Of a DNA stretch of 64,000 nt, positions 1 to 10,128 are shown piece by piece. Positions within the stretch are counted from its first letter, which is position 1. The number at the start of each line of letters is the position of its first letter. The position numbers and the translations under genes were made by a program. The DNA lies in NCBI GenBank assembly GCA_034401135.1, contig JAWZSP010000009.1:62001-126000 (forward strand), written 5' to 3'. Under the pieces are notes generated by a model. The model did not search any database. It was not told the DNA's origin and saw only the letters and a program-made list of their open reading frames with translations. The DNA comes from Volutella citrinella (lineage: Eukaryota > Ascomycota > Sordariomycetes > Hypocreales > Nectriaceae).

Positions 1-870
1 TGCAAAAAGATATAAGGGAATTGAATGATTTCACTATAGCACAATAGACCAGGCCCAGCCCTGTAATATAGGCAATGAACCAGCATCAACATGTTCACTC
101 CTTGTTTCGATACCCTTCCGCAACAGGTAGATCGCATCTATCCGATCCCGTGCACTAGACGCAGATGGGTGGGGGTGTGCATCGGGATCCTCGGATGTGC
201 TCCCGAGACTCACTCTCGGCATCCATTACCTGATTGGGACACACAAAATCGGATGCTTCGTGGGGTACTGGAGATTTTTGTTCTGATCTAGACACTAGAG
301 AAAATCCATGGAACTGCATTATCTAGAAGACCCGATTGTTTCGGCTATCTGACCGAGGCCTCTTGGCATTCGTTCCCCCGGAGGTGCCGGTTCGAGATGT
401 CGAGGCACAGACTTATGATGGATGATTTGACATGGCTGGCCCCTTAGAAATGCCTGGATTAATTTGGAAAGGGTCTTGTTTTCCCATAGTCAACGGCATG
501 ATCCTCCAGCCCCATGGCCCACTGGCCTAGAGTCACTTAGACGATGTCCCATGTGGTGTCTGTGCCCAACATCTGTATACTGAACTAACGGATTGCTTGT
601 CCTTCTACCCTGGCCGACTATCTCTGGCTCTAGGTTACATTGGTATCATTTTACTCATTAGAATACAACATGTTTCCTGCTTTGTAGCCCACGAGGTAAT
701 CGTTGGATGGATGCATCTTGCATAACGGGAAGAGGAAACTTGATTGTCTGAGCTGTTAGTGCTAGAAATATGGGACATGAAAGTAGAGATGGTAGCAATT
801 TTCGGTTAATTTAACTAATTGACAGACTATGGCGCTGCGCTGAAGACATTCTTTTAAGCCGGTTACGTAG
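1..870. other. Left flank without a supported gene
   Basis: Only short open frames occur here (a 62-codon frame on the minus strand and a 66-codon frame on the plus strand near the left edge). Neither shows a domain, a good exon structure or a partner exon. The right part is the 3' flank of the minus-strand oxygenase gene that ends at 871. I see no RNA gene or repeat. Confidence 0.5.
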
Positions 871-2027
871 CTATTCATCGTGGACCTCATAAATCTCATC
901 CAGAGTGTCCTGCAAGTGCTTAATCTGCTCCTTGAGCCATTCCCGGGTGCCATGGATATCAAAGGGTCGCTGAGCGAGTTCGCGGTAGGCCTCCTCCTTT
1001 TGCCTCTCGCGGATGCGCTCCTCGACGATCTTGAGGCGGTAGTCAGAGTACTGGTGGTACATGGGAGACAGATCGCTGATAGGTCGGACACCAGTAAGGA
1101 CAGTCTCATCCCGGATGAAGGGGGATTTGGCACGGAAAGCAGTGACCATGGTGATGCGCTCACGGCCTCCAAAGGCTTTGAGGGCCTGGTGCTCAATGTA
1201 TCGTCCTTGCATGACGACAGCAGTTCCCTGGGCTTCACATTAGTTACTGATAGGCTATGGCTATACCGAGATCATTATCATACCTTGGAGGGTCCTCGGG
1301 CCTTCTTGGAGGCACCCCCGGGAAGACGGAGAGCAGTCTCGCCACCTACCATGCCATCGCAGTCCGAGAGCATGGTGACAACTACGAAGGGGAAGCTGTC
1401 GTAGTGCCAGGCAACGGTGGACAGCTGGCCATCATCCTCGGGGTTGTAGTTCTTGACGCTGTTCTCGCCCTCATCGTTGATTGAGATGTTGATATTGCCA
1501 ATCTCAAAGTCGTAGGCGGGGACAATGTCTACACCAGCAATCTTGGAGACAGTATCAAGGACCTCGGGGGATCTCCACAGGTCGTACATGAAGGGGGCAC
1601 GACTAGACAAAGGGTTAGACTCCGGTAGATAGGGCTCCAAACTCTTGACTACTTACGCAGGACCCATGCCTCGAACCATGTTTTTGTTGAAGGTCGATCC
1701 ATATCGGCACTCTTGGAGGCATTGCTCGCTGAAGATCTCTGCGCGGAGGTGCTTGATGGCCTCCTCGGAGAAGAGGGGGAACGGCTCGGACACGGCGTTG
1801 GGGGAGATGCCGTGGCCCTCGAGGCCAATCTCCTTCATGGTCCAGATGCGGCTGGGGGGCTGGAAGTTGAGGTGCTTCTCCGCATTGAAGGGCTCTCGCT
1901 TGGTGGATCGAGCCTCCTCGATGATGTGAGCCGGGATCTCGCTGGTAGGGCGGATGGGCTTCTTGTTCGTCGGGCCCACCACGTGGGGAGCCTGATAGAC
2001 AGGGGAGACGGGGACTGCAGAGGGCAT
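871..2027 (-). CDS. Fe(II)/2-oxoglutarate-dependent oxygenase family protein
   Basis: Three exons on the minus strand: 2027-1657, 1602-1284 and 1227-871, giving 348 residues. The introns are 54 and 56 nt, with GTAAGT and GTATGA donors and TAG and CAG acceptors. The protein shows the double-stranded beta-helix iron site: an HxD pair (H190 and D192 in AWHYDSFPF), a GGE turn (GMVGGETALR) and a distal histidine in QGRYIEHQA (H243). A following arginine in GGRERITMVTAFR could bind the 2-oxoglutarate carboxylate. This supports a soluble non-haem iron oxygenase; the substrate cannot be told from sequence. There is no signal peptide. Fungal homologues of this type are usually annotated only as Fe2OG dioxygenase-domain proteins. 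No pathway partner adjoins it; the next gene, at 4129, is an aldehyde dehydrogenase on the other strand. The exon structure is well supported; the function is known only at family level. Confidence 0.88.
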
Positions 2028-2542
2028 TGTGTATGGATAATTGGAGGAGGAGGCTAAAAATAGAGCGAAGCAATAGATGCTGTTGCAGGAGAGTGTCTTG
2101 GACTCGTTGGCGTTGATGAGCTGGAGATAATCTGGTGGTAGGTCGAAACCGCGCCTTTAGTTTTATATTCCAAGAGGCAAGACAAACAAAAGCCCTGCGA
2201 CGGCTGGAATAAAGTCAAATGACCCCATGATTTGTTTTCCGCTGACCCCAGGACGGCGCCCTTGTCTGGGGAAACGGATCGTGGAGGCGACAAATGTGGT
2301 TATCCGAACCCGATGTCACGAACCCGAGAGGCGCCGGCTTTGACTCCCGCCAGACGCCTTCTCCTCAAGGCTAGTGACTCTCGGAATTGAGCGTGGCAAA
2401 GGATCACACGGGCTGTCAGCTACGCAACCCGATGCTGTTGCCCCGGATGAGGGTTCTGCCTACCGCGGGATGGGCTGATTCAGTGCCCGTTTACAAGACG
2501 GATGACTACTGTCCAACGCTTGAGCCTCTTGCTGAGTTGACT

Positions 2543-2594
2543 TCATTTAGTTCTAGTACGCTACCAGACTTGCGACCGACACGCCCGCATCCGC
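2543..2594 (+). repeat. Diverged direct repeat, copy A
   Basis: About 52 nt matching 4058-4108 at roughly 43 of 52 positions with one single-base gap. Many of the differences are A/G or C/T changes. Homology starts at TCATTT and ends at GCATCC. Copy B is the leader of the aldehyde dehydrogenase gene, so copy A may be a relic of a duplicated leader or a shared cis-element. Confidence 0.6.
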
Positions 2595-4032
2595 CGAGCC
2601 AGTTTACAAGAGACGGCCGTCAAATAATTTACACTCTCGCTGAGCTAGAATCGAAAAGGGAGTCCCTCGTGACTGCGCATGTCCACGATGATAGAAACAG
2701 CCATATATTCAAACTTTCGGAGGAACTGTTGCTTCGCTCTTGAGCTTCCTGCTTGCACGATGATGCTGGTGATACTGGTACTGGGCAGATAGTGATAGCT
2801 CTCTCGGTGGTGGTAACCAAGACGACACAGGAGCAGCTAAAACACTGCCATGGCCATGCGTCACCCAGGGATCATATGAGTCGAGGTCCAACTGCCAAAG
2901 AGTCTTAAATAAGTGCACAAGCCCAAGGGCGAGGAAAGCGCTGAAGTGGTTTAATCACAAGCTCTAAGTGCGATATTCTTGTCGTATAAAGACGACTTTG
3001 TCAAGAACTAGCGTCGTACCCCAGCTCCCACGTTGTTCTATGTCATGGAACCCGACACTTACAGCCACAAGGGTGTTCCAATTGCATGGGTCGGGCATGT
3101 ATACTTCTTCAAGACGCCGCGCTTCTTCTATCCTGGCATTGTGCGCTGACCGAGCCACTCGGTTTGCGTTGGGCTCAGAAGAAGGTCAGTCACTGGTCAG
3201 AGCGACCGGCTTGCTAATTCTGTTGACTAGATCTCACCTGGATAGGCGGTCCTCGTTGCTGAGCCGGGGATGTGCCCAGAAGCATGACCTGGATACACAT
3301 ATATAAAGGTGGAGGCCTAATAGCAGGGCCGAGACCTGATGTTCGAGTTGTAGCCACCATTTTCATCCCTACGGCACGGACTATTGCCGCTCCATTTAAC
3401 TCATCATAAATTAGGTGTCCAGTCACGGTCCTTTTCGAGGCATGCCATCCCTAGAGCGCACTTAACATGACATGTCGGATTCAAACTCCTCCAGGCGGCC
3501 GATGTTTGGACAGGTTTGCTCAATACACTCAATACACGCCTCCGGTATCCCACGTGTATGGATCCGAACGATACGCCACTCTTCGGTTCTCATTAATTTT
3601 CCCGTTTTCGGCGCCCGAGCACCGGAGTTATCGTTACCTAGTGCCGATTGCACCACGCCACGTCGTTCAGTGCTACCTTTGCCCAAGGAGCCGACAGTCT
3701 TCGGCTTCTTCCCCGCATTTGAAGTGAGCAGACAGAATCCGACACGCCTTGCCATAATAGGCAATCGCGTTACAGAGCCTGATGTTGCCCCACCTGTCGA
3801 GCCGACCAAGGGGCCAAAATTGCGGTCGCCGCGATAAGTGGCTTAGTTCCTTGTCCCGCCGGTTATATGGTCTGACACCTCCGGCCCCGCGAACTCGGCA
3901 TCTGGTCAAGGCTAGCATCGGATCGGAACCGGCATCCGACCATTCCATTCTGCTGACACAAGCTGCTCGGGCTGGATCACTATCAACAGACTAACAGACT
4001 CCACGTCTCTAGGCTAGGAAATCCTCAGTGTC

Positions 4033-4040
4033 GATATATC
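4033..4040 (+). promoter_or_regulatory. TATA-like element of the aldehyde dehydrogenase gene
   Basis: GATATATC lies about 90 nt before the start codon at 4129, a usual position for a core promoter element. This rests on position and sequence only. Confidence 0.35.
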
Positions 4041-4057
4041 AGCTCAGCCAGGCCAAA

Positions 4058-4108
4058 TCATTTGATTCAGTACGCTGCCAGACTCGCGACCAAAACGCAC
4101 GCATCCTC
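4058..4108 (+). repeat. Diverged direct repeat, copy B
   Basis: The second copy of the segment at 2543-2594, here directly upstream of the aldehyde dehydrogenase start codon and probably inside its leader. Confidence 0.6.
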
Positions 4109-4128
4109 ATTCCTCAACCCTCGTCATC

Positions 4129-5667
4129 ATGAGCTCCTCACTCGCCGCCTCTCTCAAGGATGCCAGCCTGCTGGTTGACAAGGCATACATCAACGGCCAG
4201 TGGTTGTCGTCCAAGTCTGGCAAGACTTTTACCGTCTACAACCCTGCTACCGACGAGGTCATCGGCCAGGTCCCCGAGTCCAACGTGGACGACCTCAATG
4301 ATGCCATCACGGCTGCCTCGGAAGCTTTCCCCGCTTGGAGGGCCCAGTCCGGCCGTCAGCGCGGTCGCATCCTCCGCCGTCTCTTTGACCTGATTGTCGA
4401 GAACAAGGAGGACATTGGCAAGATCATCACCGCTGAAAATGGAAAGGCTAAGGGGGATGCCGAGGGCGAAGCCCTTTTCTCCGCCGGCTTCTTTGAGTGG
4501 TTCGCCGAGGAGGCTCCCAGAATCTATGGCGATGTCGTCCCCCACAGCAACCCCAATATGCGCACCCAGGTTGTAAAGCAGCCCGTCGGTGTTTGCGGTC
4601 TCATCACTCCCTGGAATTTCCCTATGGCCATGGGTGCCCGTAAGATCGCCGCCGCTCTTGCTGCGGGCTGCACCGTCGTCCTCAAGTCGGATGGCGTTAC
4701 CCCATACTCTTCCAACACTCTCGCCCTACTAGCTGAACGTGCTGGAGTGCCCAAAGGTGTCATCAACGTCATTACTGCTCTTGAGAACACCCCTCAGCTC
4801 GGTGTAGCCCTGTGCGAGGCCGACGCTGTGAAGAAGATCTCCTTTACCGGATCTACCCGAGTCGGCAAGCTGTTGATGCAGCAGTCCGCCAGCACACTTA
4901 AGAAGCTGAGTCTGGAGCTTGGTGGCAATGCTCCCTTTATTGTCTTTGATGACGCTGATCTCGAGACCGCCGTCTCCAGCGCCATCATCGCCAAGTTCAA
5001 GGTCACGGGCCAGACCTGCGTGTGCGCCAACCGAATTTACGTCCAGGAGGGCATTTATGACAAGTTTACCCAGCGGCTCGTCGAGGAAGTCAAGAAGTTC
5101 CGCGTCGGCAACGGTAGCGACCCCTCAGTGACCCATGGACCCATGACGACCAGCGTCGCCAAGGTCGAGGAGCACGTCCAGGACGCCGTTAGCAAGAACG
5201 CTACCGTTCTCCTTGGCGGCAACCGACTTCCCTCTCTCGGAAAGCAGTTCTTTGAGCTGACCGTGCTGGGAGATGTCAATGACAACATGAAGATCGCCGG
5301 AGAGGAGACCTTTGGTCCCTTGGCCGCTCTGACTAAGTTCAAGACCGAGGACGAGGTGATCAAGCGTGCCAACTCGGTCGAGGTTGGCCTGGCTTCGTAC
5401 CTGATGACCTCCAACTTGGGAACTGCCCAGCGCGTGCAGGAACGCCTCGAGTTTGGCATGGTCGCCATCAACACTGGTGTTATCTCTGACTCGTCTGCTC
5501 CGTAAGTCTTTTGTGGTTACTACGAAGTGAGATGAGGAAGCTAATGTTAAGACAGTTTTGGCGGAATCAAGCACTCTGGCATGGGCCGTGAGGGCAGCAA
5601 GTACGGTGTTGACGACTACCTAGTCCTGAAGACGATTGTCACTGGTGGCATCAACACCGTCTACTGA
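4129..5667 (+). CDS. Succinate-semialdehyde dehydrogenase-like aldehyde dehydrogenase
   Basis: Two exons, 4129-5501 and 5556-5667, separated by a 54-nt intron; 494 residues, a normal aldehyde dehydrogenase length. Family features in order: the N-terminal INGQW segment, the nucleotide-site region with [16 protein letters not shown], the general-base glutamate in LELGGNAPF (E263), the nucleophile in GQTCVCANR (C297), and the C-terminal [15 protein letters not shown], completed across the splice. GQTCVCANR and the overall length fit the succinate-semialdehyde dehydrogenase branch. That branch oxidises succinate semialdehyde to succinate with NAD(P) in the GABA shunt, so this is the likeliest role, but a related semialdehyde is possible. 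The usual K-P-S/A-E-x-TP cofactor motif reads KSDGVTP, which is unusual. No targeting peptide is evident. It stands alone; its neighbours are an oxygenase and a GPR1/FUN34 protein, both on the other strand. Confidence 0.9.
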
Positions 5668-7353
5668 ACCATGAAACGAGTATCTTATATAGAAAGGGTT
5701 ACGGGTACACGCTTGCATTTATGCTGTAAGGCCTCGCGAGATTTCGAGGAAGAATGACTCCCATGGCGCAATACGCGGTGGATGAATAAAATTTGTAATT
5801 TTCAACCCCATTTGCGAAAAGCAATGTTTTAAGAAATAAGTCTTTGTGATGGACCTCTCCAGCACCTCATCATCGTTGATTTCCGAGTGTTTCAGCAATT
5901 GGATGGGGAAAACAGCTGCTTCACTTAGCATCATTTGGGCTAGCATCCATATGACTAGATGCCTTCTACGGCTCGGGATAGGAATTGGAGAGCAATCTAG
6001 AACTACGCAAAGCATTGACATAGAGCAGATGGGGTTTGGGGACTTGGGGTCATTGTCAACGTTCCATGCGAGTCACTCCCCGCACTGGTTGAACGATTGG
6101 CGTGGGCCAGTGAGCCCCAAGAGTACGGTGCGCCCGTATCAAGGCACCAAATGGCTGTGATGGACCCCGCTCAATGCCCCAAAATGGTGACGGATGTAGC
6201 CCAGACGTGCGGAGACAATATCGCATCCTAGATGAGCAGGAATAGCCCATGGTCCACCGGACAAGGTTCGGAGAGCCATAAATGGGTCGGGGTCAGGATG
6301 ATGCGATGCCTCGCGGCCCCGCTACTTACGTCTCCTTTCCGCAGGCAAAATGAGAAAAGCCCAGCTCGGTTAGAATCATGGCTGCGATCCCCGTTTTCTT
6401 GCATCTTCTTGGTCGCTAATCTCGTAATTGTTTCTCCTCTGTGACAGGCCCCAAGGTCCGTTCGCCTTGCGCCGGCCCAACGCCCGCCAGAAACCGGTAC
6501 CTCTGTTGACAGACTAACCCACATAGGCAGTCCACAGCGAAATTCTCCTATAGTTTCCAAAGCGGGGATTTGTCTGGCCATGCTAAGCTGTGTCCAGCCA
6601 TGTAATCATCACTGGGGCATTCCACATGGCACGTAACGCGGGTGCCGAAGGTTTCCGCAGTGATGATTTCCCAGCGAAGGTCGGAGAAAAAGTCGAGAAA
6701 AATTGCAATCTCTACCCTCCAGATGCCCTTCTGCATAAGGATGACAAAGTGGCTTACGGTCGTAGACACTCAATAGTGGTACTAAGGACTAATGAGGAAG
6801 CACACCGCGAGCAACTCCGAAATATCCTGACAGCGATGCACATGAAAGGAGTTGTTAGACTGACCGATGTAGGCTTGATGCGGGCATGGCTCATGATAGC
6901 GGGCAGTCGTCGTGTGTGCGGCGTCTTCAACCCGAGAGTTGGCGAAGATCGTGCTCAGCCGAGGATCATCATCGAATAGTGGCTATCAGATTGCAACATG
7001 GCGATGAGGCGTCAGAATAAAATGATCCATGTAGAAATTTCAGGGTGCCATTTCAGGGTGCCATGGTATGTCCTTGGCATTAATTCAGACATGCTGCTCT
7101 AGGATGCAAAAGATGATCTCGCTTCAAGTTTTGGTTTCGGATCGCAGAGGGATGTGTCAAATAACACTATAGGCTGTGTTGCCTCCAAAATAAATGATTA
7201 TCCATGTGCTCTATGCTTCGTTTTCGTAGTCGTAAAAGTTCCGTCGTAGTGTAGTCTAGCAACGCCCAGCCGCGATTCGACCGCATTCCTTCATTCGCCA
7301 TTTTGTTAGACATTGGGGTCGCCCATCTCTCCTTCTTAGCAATAAACCCCGCC
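5668..7353. other. 1.7-kb intergenic region
   Basis: Lies between the 3' ends of the converging aldehyde dehydrogenase (+) and GPR1/FUN34 (-) genes. Open frames up to 129 codons occur (for example 6590-6979 and 6228-6581), but they show no domain and no convincing splice partners. A small perfect tandem duplication lies at 7038-7063. I see nothing else. Confidence 0.45.
7038..7063. repeat. Two-copy 13-bp tandem repeat
   Basis: The unit TTTCAGGGTGCCA occurs twice head to tail. It is probably a simple slippage duplication with no known role. Confidence 0.8.
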
Positions 7354-8306
7354 TCAAGCCTCGGTATCCTTGGTAGTCTTCACCCGTCGTCGGTGGTTGA
7401 ACCACTTCGAGGTATCTCCCATAGGCACAGCAAAGCCAAGGGCATCCTCGCAAAGATAGTGCGCAGTAGTGTAGTATCCCAGTAGACTAGCGACGAAGGC
7501 AAAGGCCCCTGAGACCTGCTGCATCTTCCAGTACAGGGCTTCGTTGCCATCCGCCATGACCATCTGAGAGGCGCCGTCAAGTACGAGGCAGACCTCGAGT
7601 GCCACAAAGATGAAAATGTATACAAGGTTGCTGTTGGAAAGTCAGAAGGAGTTCACCTGTAGGTTGGAAGTAGCATCCGCCAAGATACGACGTACTGTTT
7701 GATGGAAGCAATCAAGAAGAAGATATTAAGAACGCCCCAAACTAGATTGGCCGTTAGCATCAGGTACCGCAAACACTTTATTATGGCCACACTCACTCAA
7801 GATGAAGAACCCAAACGCATTGTAATACTGGGGCGTATACCCACCGTATGAGTCGGCGATGCCCAGAGCAGGCAAAATCATGGTACCGTATCCACCATAG
7901 AACAGTCCTAGTCACGCCAGATCAGCCAAAGTTGTGAAGCATGGTTGGTGGAATCGCGTACCGTAGGCCGTCAGGACCGTATAGGAGAATGTGTCACCCT
8001 TGACCATCGACCACTGCGCGCTGATGAGCAGACCAAAACACGCGACGAAGCAGAGGTCGCCGATAAACATGGTCTGCACGGTGACGCCACGGAACTGCAT
8101 CATGGCCAGGGAAACGCTGAGGAGGGTCGTCGCGAAGCCACCCATCGCCAGGGGTGCCTGCACAGTAAATCTTAGCATTGTCATCCATCTGGGGTCGTCT
8201 TGGCTTCATCGCTTACCGGGTCGGCGAGGTGGGAGTTCTTGGGCATCGTGTCCACTCGCAGGGTCTCAACCACTTGCTCACGGGATTTTTCTTTGCTCAA
8301 AGACAT
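7354..8306 (-). CDS. GPR1/FUN34/YaaH family membrane protein (acetate-transporter type)
   Basis: Five exons on the minus strand: 8306-8217, 8157-7962, 7907-7797, 7741-7696 and 7630-7354, giving 239 residues. After a hydrophilic leader of about 28 residues comes DPAPLAMGGF, matching the N-P-A-P-L/A-G signature that opens the family. Six hydrophobic segments follow, with FGLLISAQWSMVKGD, a glycine-rich FYGGYGTMILP, and AFGFFI between them. The C-terminal tail is short and basic. Family members are plasma-membrane proteins linked to acetate or ammonium movement and to acetate sensing; direct transport by this one is inferred. The start codon is the first ATG, about 70 nt downstream of a TATA-like ACATAAAAG on the minus strand near 8371-8379. 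Four introns in so short a gene are typical of the family in fungi. All junctions are GT-AG and keep frame. Confidence 0.88.
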
Positions 8307-10128
8307 GGCCAAGACACGATTCGCAGTGATTATGCATGAGAATCGGCGCCCATTCCTTGGCAGCCTGGGCTTTTATGTAAAAGACCCTTCCCCTTGAACG
8401 AAGACGAGAGGGTTTTCTAGCGCTTGCTCAGGGTTTGATGCCCACATGGTGCCCGCCTCATGACGGTTGGCGCACAAGAACGGGTCATTTCGGAAAGCGT
8501 GCCATTTAGGAGCCCTGGCTCTTTGGCGTGCGGTAATGCAGTGGCTCTAGATGCCTGTCAGGGTTGAGGCCGCGAATAGCCCTGTGGAGATGGCAAGGGC
8601 GAGGCCGGCCCGTGGGGATCCGCCGCTAACTCAAGCCCCAACACTGGCGGAGTAGAGGGAATGGACTGGACTTGCAGGTGCTTGGGGTAATCTCCACACT
8701 ATTTCGGTCTGGGGAGTGAGGGGAAGCAAGGTTTTGTCCGATTCCAATAGTCAAGGTGTCACTGTCTCAGTCGGCAGGAGTCGCAGCTCGAGCAGTTGGG
8801 GTACCTCCTGAAAGCATTTATAGCATTCGACAATCTCGGGATTGGACAAAATGGCTGATGTACGCTTTCATCATGATTGGAACCTTTGGACTTGGCCACT
8901 TACATATAGCCAAGTGGCCCAACTTGATGTGTATATGTGTGGGATTTGAAGGTGAAGCCTGATGAGTACCAATCCTAACATACCCTACACATTCGTCTGG
9001 ACCTGTTTTAGGATCAGTCTTGGTTGTTTGCGCGCTACGATAATTGTATAATTCTACATTTTACTACAAATATTCGGACTTCAATTTTCCATTGACTGCA
9101 TCACGAGCGTGTAACACAGGCATCCTATGACCAAGCTTGGAGCTTTTCGACTATTACATTCTATAGAACTATGAGATACTCTCAGAGGTTGGATAGTACA
9201 TTACCCAACAGCGTAGATTTCCACCCTCGACCAAAGCATCATTAGCATCACGCAGTTTGTAGCCCCTTACACAACCAGATCCAAGACGAAGCACCAGAGG
9301 CCACCCTTCCACAACACAACGATGCCGAAAGGCGAGGTGTTTGGGACGGCTGACAGGGATCGGGATCTGGGCCCTGATCGGCTTCTCATCCGACCCCTGT
9401 CGGCTCCCTCGGCTTCTCTTGCTAGTCTCGGAACGCCAAAAAGCTTGTCTCCACTTAGCTGAGGATTCCACCATCACGCCGCGTACTTGAGGTGAAGATT
9501 CAAGCTAGGTGAGTAATAAAAACGAACCATTGGTTCAGATGCAACAGAGTTTCGCCCTCGCTGGATGCCATCCTGTACCTTCTCCCACCGCGCATCTTCG
9601 CCATTGAACTTACCGGGCACTCCTTCGATGGGTGCCGGTGAACCCGATGTCGGTTGTCAAATATTCACCTTGCCCTTCCTCGTCGAGGACCAGATATTGG
9701 CCTCATCGAGCAGCGGCCTGTATTGAGATTGTTTGACTAGAATCAATCGTCAGCCAGTAACCTTGGCGATGAAGTGAAGCATTTGCTATACCGCCTACCA
9801 TACTGAGCCTTCGCACAATCAGCACAATGTTCATCTCGCCTCCATCAACGTCCCATGAGTCAGGTGTGACGGCGCAGTGGCAGCAACCCCGTAACCCAAG
9901 CCCCCCGCATGGTCCAGGCATATCCCCTTGGCTCCTTCAGTGCCCTTATCGGAGCTAGTGCGGGTAATGCTTCCCCACGGGGCAAAACCTGACGACACTC
10001 ATCACCCCCCATGCATCCTCATTCCACCGCTCCCTATTTGCACCGATTTGCTCCCAGACACGCGCTGCTAGTCGATCCCGCTCCTGTCTCTGTGTAAATC
10101 TGCCCTCTGACCCCTCGTCTCCAAGATC
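8307..10128. other. 1.8-kb intergenic region
   Basis: Upstream region of two divergent genes, the GPR1/FUN34 gene (-) and the Zn2Cys6 regulator (+). Open frames of 60 to 102 codons (8756-8962 and 9169-9477 among them) show no domain or splice logic. No RNA gene or repeat was recognised. Confidence 0.45.

Larger units (their letters stand above)
2028..4128. other. 2.1-kb intergenic region
   Basis: Shared upstream region of the divergent oxygenase (-) and aldehyde dehydrogenase (+) genes. Open frames of 118, 121 and 115 codons lie here, but none has a recognisable domain or plausible introns, and they overlap one another on both strands. The region holds one copy of a diverged duplicated segment (2543-2594) that also occurs in the 5' leader of the aldehyde dehydrogenase gene. 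A TATA-like GATATATC lies at 4033-4040. Confidence 0.5.

Noticed and set aside
385..412. GGTTCGAG flanked by GTGCC and GGCAC
   Set aside because: The loop is too long for a tRNA T-arm and no A-box lies upstream; a chance hairpin.
3472..3837. 121-codon frame between the oxygenase and aldehyde dehydrogenase genes
   Set aside because: No domain, overlapped by frames on both strands, and no introns or promoter support.
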